Origin: Priapulus caudatus
Taxonomy: Eukaryota > Priapulida > Priapulimorpha > Priapulimorphida > Priapulidae
Direction: 5' to 3'
DNA length: 20,077 nucleotides
NCBI RefSeq assembly: GCF_000485595.1
Contig: NW_014577151.1
Coordinates: 161,692 to 181,768 of the forward strand
Made by a program: the position numbers and the translations under genes. The notes under the pieces were generated by a model. It saw only the letters and a program-made list of their open reading frames with translations, was not told the origin of the DNA and ran no database searches. The stretch's first letter is position 1. Every line of letters begins with the position of its first letter. Shown one piece after another: positions 9,252-18,404 of this stretch.

Positions 9252-10781
9252 CTAGTGTTTTTTCTGTTCTTCCATTGACACCTGCGAATAAGCCAACGAC
9301 TCGATCTCTTTGACTATTGGAGAAAACTTGTTTAAACCGTTCTCTTGTACAAAGCGACGGAGATGATTTACCATGACAACTTTCTGCTTGCTAGTCAGCG
9401 CGGGTTGATCCTCCGACTCAGAATGATCAGAATCACCTTGATTAGTCGCACCAGTCCCCTCGGAATGAGAAACACACTCTCCTGAGACCTCAAGCAATGA
9501 GGCATCTGACATCTCTCCAGTAATGGCTAGATCGTCATCCACACGAATGAAGTCGGCAAATTCTTCCTCGGTCATGTTCTGTGGGACGACAACGTCAGCA
9601 AGTATGTCACTGTCGCTGACGTCATCGGATTCAGTAGCATTTCCATCTCTATCTCGGTAAAACGCCTTCCAATAGCAGGCTGCTATTGTCTGAGGAAGCA
9701 CAGCGTCCCAGGACTCATTAGCAAGATGAAGAGCATCTAGCACACTGACAGAGCTTGCAACATCCAAAGCGCATCTCTCATTGTCAGCAGCCAGGGAAGC
9801 GTTTATTCGTGCACTTAGCTTGCTCCTGTAATGCCCTTTCCAGTTCCTAATCACACCGATGTCCATTGGTTGCACAATGCTGGTGACGTGTGTGGGAAGA
9901 AATCTGACAGAAATATTTGTCAGTTCAACATCGTGTGGATGAGCAGAGCAGTTGTCAACGAGTAGGCACACGTGACGAGCACGCAAACGTAACTTACGAT
10001 CCCACTCCTCCACCCACTTGTGAAAGATCTCTTCTGTCATCCAGGCATTTCTAGATGAATCGTAGGAGACCGGCAATCGCTTAAGATCTTTTGGAAATGA
10101 TCGTGGCGCCTTTGATTTTGCAATGACAAGAAGGGGTAATTTTTCTGTCCCACTCATATTCGCACACAGCATAACTGTAAAGCGTTCTTTCGCTTTCATG
10201 TCTACCAGTAGTTCGCCACCATTTTCACAGTACCCTTTCTCAGGGAAATCTCGAAAATATAGGCCAGTTTCACCTGCATTAAATATGTCTTCCCGACTGT
10301 AGTCCTCAAGAATTTTCGCCAATCCAGCTCTAAACGATTCGTTTGCAGTGGACAAATCCTCATGCTGTTTCTCACTGTGCTCCTTTTTGAAAGTGATGTT
10401 GTGCCGTAACTTCCATCTGCACAACCATCCTTCAGACGGTGCAAAATAAGAGCCATGGGCTGACGCTATCTCCTTCGCCTTATTCTTCAGAATTGGCCCA
10501 GTTGGACGTGCCCCCTGTGCCAGTTTCTGTTGGAACCACGCATGTAGGGCATGTCCCACATCCTGCTCTTTCCCCTCCCGTTTACGTTTTCTGTTCTTGT
10601 TCCCACTCTCATAATCAGCAAGGATGATAGCTTTCGCTTTAAGGAGTCTAGAAATTTGAGATGTGGAGATCCCATATTTTTTGGCTGCAGCCACCTGGGT
10701 TATTTCTGGTAATTCAAGATGTCTTAGAACTTCAACTTTTTTCGACAATGGTAGGTCCACACGTTTCTTTGCGGAAGCCAT
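9252..10781 (-). CDS. pogo/Tigger-type (CENP-B-like) transposase, first catalytic Asp replaced
   Basis: One uninterrupted 509-residue ORF. Residues about 8-50 form a Psq/pogo helix-turn-helix (KKVEVLRHLE, GISTSQISRLL). Residues about 72-135 form the CENP-B-type second DNA-binding HTH (ALHAWFQQKLAQG, WLCRWKLRHNI). Residues about 165-375 are the DDE_1 nuclease core, including FTVMLCANMSG and the closing CYWKAF motif. The second and third catalytic Asp are present (D276 in LLVDNCSAH, D307 in QPMDIG, 30 residues between). The first, normally in NADETG, reads NAGETG: G170, codon GGT at 10272-10274, one transition from GAT. The C-terminus is acidic then basic (about 385-509). It would bind DNA in the nucleus, but cutting should be lost. 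I could not find TIRs or a TA duplication around it. It is either a recently disabled transposon gene or a retained DNA-binding protein. It lies 447 bp downstream of TTC33 on the same strand. Confidence 0.93.
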   Translation of the reverse strand: MASAKKRVDLPLSKKVEVLRHLELPEITQVAAAKKYGISTSQISRLLKAKAIILADYESGNKNRKRKREGKEQDVGHALHAWFQQKLAQGARPTGPILKNKAKEIASAHGSYFAPSEGWLCRWKLRHNITFKKEHSEKQHEDLSTANESFRAGLAKILEDYSREDIFNAGETGLYFRDFPEKGYCENGGELLVDMKAKERFTVMLCANMSGTEKLPLLVIAKSKAPRSFPKDLKRLPVSYDSSRNAWMTEEIFHKWVEEWDRKLRLRARHVCLLVDNCSAHPHDVELTNISVRFLPTHVTSIVQPMDIGVIRNWKGHYRSKLSARINASLAADNERCALDVASSVSVLDALHLANESWDAVLPQTIAACYWKAFYRDRDGNATESDDVSDSDILADVVVPQNMTEEEFADFIRVDDDLAITGEMSDASLLEVSGECVSHSEGTGATNQGDSDHSESEDQPALTSKQKVVMVNHLRRFVQENGLNKFSPIVKEIESLAYSQVSMEEQKKH

Positions 10782-11228
10782 GTTGCTGTGAATGTTCTAA
10801 AACAGTTTATAAATTCTTGATTGCACAACGAAGGTACAAACTCATGACGTGCATGCATGAATGCATGCACGCAGGAACGGCAACACACACACGCTTCCAC
10901 GCACACACACACATTTACATTCCTGTAATCTCTCTTGCTTCAATCACTTGCAGCCAATAATTAGCAAAGTTAATTGAAAGCGAATGCAAGGAAATGCAAA
11001 GGCAATGTGAGAAATACTGTAATGCTGACAATTGTAATTTTTTGAAAAATTCGACTATTATTTGCTTTCTTACAATAAATATAAATACACGTACACGTGG
11101 GCATGTTTATGGGAGGGGGGAGGAGTTGAGTCAAACGCATGTGTGTGCGTGTGTGTCTTTATGTACATTTATGTATATTAATTGTTTTTTCCTTGTCAAT
11201 TCAGACCTAGCATGTGTTGCCTTCACGT
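10782..11228. other. spacer between transposase and TTC33
   Basis: Non-coding. It contains CA-rich microsatellite stretches (about 10874-10915 and GT-rich 11137-11156) and a GCATGCATGAATGCATGC near-palindrome at 10850-10868. It should include the 3' untranslated region of TTC33, but I see no canonical minus-strand AATAAA here. Confidence 0.5.
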
Positions 11229-11444
11229 TTATAGCCCTGTATCTCTAGGAATAATAAGATTTTCTGCCAATGGCATGGTGCTAGCAGTTTCTTCAAATGT
11301 TTGTACCTGATCTGAACTGAACTCATTGCTTACAGCTTGCACTTTCAGCGACTGAAAAAAGTGAAACGCATCAAGCAGATCCTCTTCCCACAACTCCCTG
11401 TTGTCTGGCTGCAAGTGAACAGCTCTGGAGAAACTTCGCAGTGC
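11229..11444 (-). CDS. TTC33: TTC33 coding exon 5
   Basis: 216 nt including the TAA stop, after acceptor ACTATACAG. It encodes the second helix of TPR 3 and a 50-residue tail, shorter than in vertebrates. Confidence 0.83.
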   Translation of the reverse strand, partial: ALRSFSRAVHLQPDNRELWEEDLLDAFHFFQSLKVQAVSNEFSSDQVQTFEETASTMPLAENLIIPRDTGL

Positions 11445-13952
11445 CTGTATAGTTTGCAAAATTACCAAACAATTAGTACTTAATTTAGAATACAACACTT
11501 TAATTACTTGGCAGTTCATGTATCTTCACATCACTCTCGTATGTACATCATTTACACAATACAAATACATTTCGTTATAGACACATTTCAGTTGTAAACC
11601 TCATCACATATACAAAAAAAAGTTGTTTTTACAGGTATCCTGTGTTATAGCAGCTCATAACTTATCTGAAAATATGTTGAATGCTTGATATGGCTAAGAA
11701 CTAGTAAGTTAAGTATGCCAAGAAAAATACTGACCAAATTTACCTCTCCAAGAGAAATCAAAGCCCTGCCATGAGTTTGGTGAGCCACCCACCACACGGG
11801 GTTGAATGATAGTGCCATCTCTGCAGCCTTTACTGCACAGAATGGCTCGCCCAGATTCAGGTATGCCTGAAATACCAGTGTCAAGTTCTATATGATTGAG
11901 ATTTTATTTTACTCAGTTGATAGATTCCAATTTATTTATTAGTTGACAGACAATTTCACTTCACTTGTGCGTGCTTCAATTTAGAGAGTATATAATTTCA
12001 TAGCACATTTTTGCCTGACCTCCCCACCTCAAGTAAATCCATAGATCAGTTAAAAAATCACACTTATCAGTTGCTTTTCTAATTTATTTATGTGTATGGT
12101 TCTTTGTATTGCAAACCTGAAATTAGGCTACTATCAATGGGTCAATTATAGAATATTAACACTTGCATATAACAACGTGCTTAACTCAAGCTTATAGTCA
12201 CACCTGTGCTTTCATTTCATGTAACTTTGCATCATACGGTGTTAACGTACAGGCCTTGTTCCACATTCCAATGGCTTCCGTGTACCTAATAAATTACCAG
12301 TGGTGACAATAATGCATTGTATAATGTGTCTAACTACTGAATGACATTTCCGTACTACATCATCAAGAAATTATTAAATAATGTGTGCATGTGTGCCCGT
12401 ATTTACTTACATTCGTAATTATGCCTGCAATATAGGTCAGGTGAATACATACTTTTTGGCTAAAAATCTTTCTGTAGGAATGCATCTCTAATCATATAAT
12501 GTAATGGCGCGTTTGTTTGGGATGAATCCGTCTGATCGAGATCATGTGATCCTGATCCGACCAAACAAATGCAAACTCACTTTCACCGGTTCACGTTTTT
12601 GCTGTGACCTATCACGGGATGGTTCATAACAAAGAACAAGCTGTGATTGGCTGAGGCGCGGGCCGCCATATTGGATCCCATTCGAATCCGCCTCGCTAGC
12701 AGGGTCGGGTTCGGTGGAACGAGATCAAGTGATTCGACCAAACAAACAGTCAGATCAACGAATCCATTAGATCGAGATCCATGGATCCGACCAAACAAAC
12801 GCGCCCAAAGTCAATGAAAACATATGATTCACATTACTTATTATCATGTTAAGAACATATTTTGAAGAACTCATTACTTTCCTACTTCTGGGTAGGACTG
12901 TATATATGCCATGGTATATGCCCTGTACCTATCCAAAACATGCAACAGGGCACTATTGGTAAGGCATTACCTTCCTTGTTCAGCCATTTGAGCACCTTCA
13001 TTTGCAATGACATGGCTTTTAGCAATTTTATCTTCAAGAGAAGAATGGCGTCTTCTTTTGTTATGATGCTCAGTCAAATTTGCATGGTCAACATCGGTAA
13101 AGTCAGGCTCACCAGCAGCAGACTGAAACAAGTGACACACCTGCAGTTATAAACTCAGGCTCAATATTTAACACGTGGTTTCCAATAGCATCAAACCATA
13201 AACAAAGGGACCAAAAGACCTAAACCTACTGCTTGACACTGCACAGTGTGTTGAAATGTTTTAAATCGAGTACAGGGTTAGAAACTAAATTTTTTAAGCA
13301 GGCAGCAAGTACTTGCAGCTAGAGAAAATGGAAGGCAGCAGATTTCATTAGCTGTGCAGAAACTTTGGAGCATTTACTACAGTACTATGGTTTATTAGGA
13401 ATTCCTGGGCAGCAAATATTTGCTGTAGATGTGGAAAGCAAACACGAAACTGACGCTCATAGGGTCTATGTCCCCCAGGGTACTGCCGGAACGTACCCTG
13501 GTCACTATTTGATATGGTTAGGGTTAAGATTAGGGTTAGAGTTAGGGTTAGGGTTAGGATTAGGGTTCGGGTTCGGCTTAGAGAGTAGGCGTAGGCGACT
13601 CCCTAGACTCGTTAGTGGAGTAGGCGAGGTACGGTTCGGCATATTAGATAGTACCAAGGTACGTTCCGGTATACCGGACCGTACCCAGGGTACGTTCCGG
13701 CAGTACCCCGGGGGACATAGACCCTCTCAGCGAAACTGACAGTTTTGGGCAACAAAACTGCTGCTTGCTGCCCTTAATCTTAGAGCATGGAGTAGTGGCT
13801 TTAAATGGTCTATATCTGTTTGTGGCATTTTATTAGGGCAACCAATTAAAATCAAACGATGAGATAATACTTGCCTGAAAGACAGAAGCTGCTGTCTTGC
13901 TACTTTTTTGTAAACTCTCACCAGCTTTTCTTTTCCACCCAAAAGAGGTCAT
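11229..13952 (-). CDS. TTC33: tetratricopeptide repeat protein 33 (TTC33), five coding exons
   Basis: Exons in transcript order: 13875-13952, 12971-13122, 12204-12285, 11735-11866, 11229-11444. Joined they give 219 residues in one frame, against about 260 for the vertebrate protein as I recall it. The N-terminal MTSFGWKRKAGE is the family signature (MASFGWKRK in vertebrates). A charged linker with KRRRHSS (possible nuclear localisation) leads to three TPR units at about 58-93, 98-131 and 135-168, with AEQGRYTEAI, YLNLGE..AVKAAEMAL and LGEVNLALRSFSRAV-type helices. The C-terminal tail is short. TPR proteins are protein-interaction scaffolds; the exact role of TTC33 is poorly known. Introns have phases 0, 2, 0, 0. 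Intron 1 uses a GC donor, intron 2 holds a 300-bp element and intron 1 a MITE. Identification is firm; exact exon 4 donor and 3' end are less so. Confidence 0.9.
11735..11866 (-). CDS. TTC33: TTC33 coding exon 4
   Basis: 132 nt after TATTTCAG. Two in-phase donors lie 9 nt apart: GAG|GTAAAT (exon ends 11744) and TTG|GTCAGT (exon ends 11735). I chose the second because it adds Val-Asn-Leu, giving TPR 3 its full 34-residue spacing (LGEVNLALRSF). Confidence 0.8.
12204..12285 (-). CDS. TTC33: TTC33 coding exon 3
   Basis: 82 nt between a TTATTAG acceptor and a GTGTGA donor. It completes the split Arg codon and encodes YTEAIGMWNKACTLTP and the start of TPR 2. It has no ORF of its own long enough for an ORF scan. 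Confidence 0.87.
12506..12805. mobile_element. 300-bp inverted-repeat element in TTC33 intron 2
   Basis: The termini GGCGCGTTTGTTTGG and CCAAACAAACGCGCC are a perfect 15-bp inverted pair. Inside, the module CGAGATC...GATCCGACCAAACAAA recurs three times (about 12535-12569, 12719-12748, 12773-12800). I see no clear target duplication (6 of 9 at best), so the superfamily is open. It contains a GCCGCCATATTGG motif at about 12661. Confidence 0.75.
12971..13122 (-). CDS. TTC33: TTC33 coding exon 2
   Basis: 152 nt after CTTGTTTCAG, ending GGAAG before GTAATG. It encodes the acidic-then-basic linker and the first helix of TPR 1. The final Arg codon is split after two bases. Confidence 0.87.
13455..13731. 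mobile_element. palindromic MITE, family 1 copy 2, in TTC33 intron 1
   Basis: The 277-bp element is in the opposite orientation to copy 1 (TTAGGG on the plus strand, 13517-13578). An exact 9-bp duplication GAAACTGAC lies at 13446-13454 and 13732-13740. One TIR lost about 31 bp between two copies of GGAACGTACCCTGG-like sequence. Removing element and duplication shortens the intron from 752 to 466 bp. Confidence 0.87.
13875..13952 (-). CDS. TTC33: TTC33 coding exon 1
   Basis: 26 codons from the ATG at 13952. The family signature MTSFGWKRK fixes the start. The exon ends CAG before GCAAGT, a GC donor that matches the strong consensus such sites usually have. Upstream, TTGCTGTTACAG ending at 13964 is a plausible acceptor for an intron in the 5' leader. 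Confidence 0.85.
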
Positions 13953-14186
13953 TGTGATAACATCTGTAACAGCAAGTTAAGGGTGTTATGTCTCAGGAAA
14001 TATTCATGTTAGATTGATTGTTATTAACATATTTACTTCATGCTTGTTTCAGAAAAATTTAATCCTACTTGTTTTAACAGCCTTGTCTGGATAGCATATT
14101 ATATAGTATACAACCCACACTGTGTCTCTTGTACTGGGTTACATTACTGTACCTAGACTATACAGCATATAACCACTGGAAGCGAG

Positions 14187-14296
14187 ATCCAGAGAGACCG
14201 GATACAAGATGGCCTTGCGCAGAAGATGCGTTGTTCCCCGACCGCCGAAAGCGGTTAAGCCGCGCACTTCCGCGGGACTGGGCGCACGCGACCGCG
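14187..14296. repeat. dispersed GC-rich repeat, copy B
   Basis: Partner of 2714-2826, with the same ordered blocks. It is CpG-rich, carries CAAGATGGCC (YY1-like) at about 14207, and lies 235 bp upstream of the TTC33 start codon, so it may overlap the promoter region. Confidence 0.55.
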
Positions 14297-14484
14297 CCCC
14301 CACTACGCTCACGCTACAGCACATATATATAACACATTAAAACTATATGGGCACAATCCTAGTTTAGGACCACAGCCCTCATTTGCACAAATGTAGGTGT
14401 AGATACATAGGCCTGTGACGAACAAGGACTATACTACTTTTACTATACTAGCACCAGAGCATGTATATCATACAGCACAATTAC

Positions 14485-14686
14485 GGCTGTCAATTTACCC
14501 CGGGCATAGAGGGAGGGTGCCGCTACGTGGCAGCACTATAGTCACTTCATACACTTCCGTCATTCCACAGTCTGACTCTGTGATACTTCCATGCTAGACA
14601 TGGCCTTATTTCCCTAAACCTAACCCTAACACTAGTGCTGCCACGTAGCGGCACCCTCCCTCTACGCCCAGGGGAAATTGACACCG
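14485..14686. mobile_element. palindromic MITE, family 2, with telomere-type core
   Basis: 202 bp. The TIRs are about 57 bp, sharing TGTCAATTT and GGGAGGGTGCCGCTACGTGG. The flanks CACAATTAC (14476-14484) and CACGATTAC (14687-14695) are a 9-bp duplication with one mismatch. The interior has CCCTAAACCTAACCCTAAC (14612-14630). It is related to the element at 17792 through ACTAGTGCTGCCACGT and the CCCTCC-ACGCCC end. Confidence 0.8.
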
Positions 14687-14695
14687 CACGATTAC

Positions 14696-15629
14696 TCACT
14701 ATTTGGCCATTTTAAAATTGAACTAGTGCTGCCAGCTAGTGACCGCAGTCTAAATACTATAATCAGTAAGGTACACGAAGACAATCTTTGCTTGTCATTT
14801 TTTATATTCAACTATAAAATACTAGTAAAAATCAATCATGGGTTTTTAATAACAATAAAACGCAAAACGTCTTGCACTTTTAATGTTAAACATATTGAGA
14901 TCAGATAAGAGGGGGTATAAGTTGCCCTTTTACAAGATAGCTAGGATAGGACTGGTCTAGGTTTTTGATCTATAATTCTCTTCACAACCATCGTACTTCA
15001 ATTCGCAGGTGTGTTTCTGTTTACAGAAACATTTACAAATATGATTATGGTTATTTGGGATATTTTGCAATGTTTGTGCAAAAACTAAAAACGCACGAGT
15101 GTTTACATTAATCATGTACTTTCCTAAGCGCGCCTCGGCCATTTTATACCCCCTTTTTCTATGACCGAAATACCACAGGTGGACTTTCCGATATCACTTA
15201 TATGTGCACAATCGACTGAACTCTTCCGCAACGCTTTAAATCTTTTCTTTAATAAACTTGTGCATATCATGTCTGAAAAAATAATACACCCTGCATCGTA
15301 GGTAGAGAACAATAAGCTGCCTTAAGTACTCATGGTGAATCGGGCATGACTAATGCTGAAACAGCAACATGCATATATACACATCTTTAATCAGGTCTGC
15401 CAGAATCAAGCTGCTAGTTATCAAGCCATGGATATTTGCTTGAAACGCATTTTCCACTTGCTTTAACAAATCAGTCAGGATTTGTGATGGTGCAGACAGT
15501 GCACTGAATAAGCCTTTCTTGTAACTGTAAACTTTAAAGTGGAGGTAACATTGCTCGTGACCTACAACATTGCTGTCTGCACATCAAGGTACCCTGCAAT
15601 ATATGTGAGGATATTACTGACTACTATAC
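14696..15629. other. gene-free interval
   Basis: AT-rich sequence without a supported exon or repeat. The short minus ORFs at 14957-15142 and 15124-15312 lack recognisable content. Confidence 0.45.
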
Positions 15630-15982
15630 CAGGGTTCATAGTAGTAAGACACATGTTGAAATAAGGACTTATAAGACCCTTTCTGGAGGCCAAAATAAGA
15701 CTTTTTTTACGCGATTTCTGATAGATCACCGACTATTAAAGTACACTAATAATATTTATATACACAATTGCACAGCAGATTTAATTATTCCGTATTATAT
15801 ATACAACAATTCTTACTCTAAGTCGAGAACAGTTTATAAAACCTAGGGTCCTTTGGCAAAAAATAAGGACTATTAAGTACTTTTCTAAGATTTCACCAAA
15901 AATAAGTACTAATAAGGGCCCTTATTTTATTTTTGGCAAAATAAGTACTTATAAGACTTTGGAAGACCCACTACGAACCCTG
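15630..15982. mobile_element. CAGGG-ended non-autonomous DNA transposon
   Basis: 353 bp beginning CAGGGTTCATAGT and ending with the reverse complement of CAGGGTTCGTAGT. TATAC is present outside both ends (15625-15629, 15983-15987), an exact 5-bp duplication. The interior repeats ATAAGTACTTATAAG-like palindromes. It is AT-rich, with no coding capacity. Confidence 0.75.
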
Positions 15983-16140
15983 TATACCTATTTATATATA
16001 TATAAAGTTCTGGCTACGTGCATAAGAGTTAATGAGCCATTTCTTGTTTCTGAACAACATAAAAAACAGTATTATTAATAAATAATATAATGAGATTACA
16101 CCCATGTCAAGCCCAACATCAAGGCTGAGCAGGGTCAATG

Positions 16141-16428
16141 GGCGCAAATCCACTTTAGGCGCCACAGTTAGGTATCACGAAGTGATGCACAGATTGCTTT
16201 CCGTATATCAGGGAATGATGCAAAAACCCTAACCCTAACATACTTCGTGATACCTAAGGTTATACTTTATGACTTAGGATTAGGGTTAGGGTTTTTGCAT
16301 CATTCCTTGATATACGGAAAGTCTGTGCATCAGTTGATCTTCTTCTTCTTCTTTTTCATCTGTTGATGATACACAGAAATCTGTGCATTACTTCGTGATA
16401 CCTAAGGTGCCTAAAGTGGATTTGCACC
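16141..16428. mobile_element. palindromic MITE, family 3, with head-to-head telomere-type repeats
   Basis: 288 bp, with an exact 9-bp duplication GGGTCAATG (16132-16140, 16429-16437). The TIRs are about 50 bp and start GGYGCAAATCCACTTTAGG. A second inverted pair lies inside (about 16184-16238 and 16280-16331), its arms ending in CCCTAACCCTAA and TTAGGGTTAGGG facing each other. The motif ACTTCGTGATACCTAAGG occurs in the TIRs and again in the loop. Confidence 0.87.
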
Positions 16429-16437
16429 GGGTCAATG

Positions 16438-17116
16438 TTCAACTTGGCAATCTCGCCAGGATATATAGCCTGATATAATTGTTATTTAAATAAAAACAAT
16501 TACAAAATAACTCTGACTTAAAGTAATTGTCGCGAGAGTTTTCCAGTGTTTTCCCCACTTTCATGAGACCTACCGTTATTGCTTGAGTAACAGCAATTGT
16601 CTAGAGTAACGATCAAATGTCTTAGAACCTTCGTATTCACCAAAACATGCAGCTTTAGAACTGCTAAGTTTGATAAACAATCGTTTGCTGTAATCTTGAA
16701 ACTAGCCGGTAGTAGGCCTATGGACTGGCTAGTAGCGCCGCCGTCTATCTGCCATAGACATAGTACAGGCTCCTCTCAAATGCACTTGTTTTCAATTAAT
16801 CACCGACAATTTTCAAGTTTACCAATTCTGCCATTCTCGCTACACGATAAAATGCATTGGTGTTACGATGTGTTCATCTCAAATTTTCTATGCTATAACT
16901 GCATAAAATCTTAGTATTTTTAATGTTAGTGTAATTAGTGATATTTTCGCTGTCAGGTGAGACTATATTCAGCTATATTTAATTTTTCTGAGCAAAAATC
17001 TTGCAATAATCAGTTTAATTACCTTGCAGAATCTTTAGGAAACCGGAAAAAGTGAAGGTTTCTATGAGTTGACGACCTGTTTTTGTAATTTATTGCGGAA
17101 CAATATGTGCCACCGT
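16438..17116. other. gene-free interval
   Basis: No supported gene. The plus ORF at 16597-16914 starts from a non-ATG codon in AT-rich sequence and encodes nothing recognisable. Confidence 0.45.
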
Positions 17117-17126
17117 GACCGCAGCG

Positions 17127-17181
17127 ACTATACTAGTAGTACTAGTAGTAGTACTAGTAGTACTAGTAGTAGCAGGAGTAG
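17127..17181. repeat. (AGT)n/(ACT)n microsatellite
   Basis: Interrupted AGT repeats with self-complementary TAGTACTAG junctions, followed by a GCAGGAGTA duplication. A similar run flanks the other side of the large palindrome (18404-18427). Confidence 0.8.
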
Positions 17182-18404
17182 CAGGAGTAAGATAATATAG
17201 GAGGAGTATGACACTCCAAAACAATAAACATGAGAAATTCAACATTTGCTTGCCTAATTTTACCCATGATATATTACGTGCAACTCGATAAAAATTACAT
17301 CTAAATTAGCGTTGGACATCCACCTCACACTCAAACTTTACTTTGTTTCTATACCTCTTCTTTTTATGAAGATATAGCTTTGAACGTCACACATGGTTCA
17401 TAGCGTTTGACTATGGTGGTGGTTCAGGTTTCCTGGGCTTACCTTCAAACAGTGGCTAGCCTGTGAGGAATGGTCTTGTCTGTTGACACGAATGCCACCT
17501 GTTGGCGGCAGGAGTAAGATAATATAGGAGCCTATATTATATCCTATATTATATCATACACGCGTACACTATATATATTATCCTATATATATACACATAT
17601 ATATATATACACATATATATATATACACGTATATATATATACACGAATATATATATACACACTATATATATACACACATATATACTATATTATCCTATAT
17701 TATATAATATCCTATATTATCTTACTCCTGCCGCCAACAGGTGGCATTGTCAACAGACAATGCCATTCCTCACAGGCTAGCCACTGTTTGAGGGTGTTGC
17801 TATATCCCCCAGGCGTGGAGGGAGGGGTCACGTGATACAGTTGACGTATACTTCAAAATCATTACTCATCCAGTAACGCCAACTCCAACACCTCCAACGG
17901 TAACCATAACACTAAACATATATATCTCGGAGCGCTATATATAGGTCCAAAAATCCACAAAAATTAATCTATGGTGTGGGGACAGATATCATGATGCAAA
18001 AACCCTAACCCTAACCCTAACCCAATCCCTAACCCTAACCCTGACCCTAACCCTAATCCTAACACTATCCTTATACTAGTGCTGCCACGTTGCAATAACA
18101 TCCCTCCACGCCCGGGGGATAGCATTACCCACTGTTTGAAGGCAATTAAGCCCAGGAAACTTGAACCACCACCATAGTCAAACGCTATGAACCATGTGTG
18201 ACGTTCAAAGCTATATCTCCATAAAAAGAAGAGGTGTAGAAACAAAGTAAAGTTTGAGTGTGAGGTGGATGTCCAACGCTAATTTTATAGATGTAATTTT
18301 TATCGAGTTGCACGTAATATATCATCGGTAAAATTAGGCAAGCAAATGTTGAATTTCTTATGTTTTGGAGTGTCATATACTCCTCCTATATTATCTTACT
18401 CCTG
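17182..18404. mobile_element. large palindromic element with AT-rich centre, interrupted by a MITE
   Basis: The left arm 17182-17529 is 348 bp. The right arm 17710-18404 is 695 bp but contains the 339-bp MITE at 17792 plus its 9-bp duplication; subtracting them leaves 347 bp, which pairs with the left arm apart from small indels. The 180-bp centre is (TA)n with CAC interruptions. Each arm begins and ends with the same roughly 21-bp sequence (GGAGTAAGATAATATAGG core), so the core occurs four times. No protein is encoded. It is probably a foldback or MITE-type transposon; no target duplication can be resolved in the flanking AGT repeats. Confidence 0.82.
17792..18130. mobile_element. palindromic MITE, family 2-like, nested in the large palindrome
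   Basis: 339 bp, with an exact 9-bp duplication ACTGTTTGA (17783-17791, 18131-18139). The ends read GGGTGTTGCTATATCCCCC and, reversed, GGGTAATGCTATCCCCC, both followed by GGCGTGGAGGGA. The interior has a long CCCTAA array (17999-18068) introduced by ATGATGCAAAAACCC, the same lead-in as in the family 3 element at 16141. Confidence 0.9.

Noticed and set aside
10202-10675. Additional ORFs on both strands within the transposase region
   Set aside because: They are shadows in other frames of the 509-codon transposase ORF.
12862-13152. 96-codon plus ORF
   Set aside because: It is antisense to TTC33 exon 2, whose minus-strand reading matches the family.
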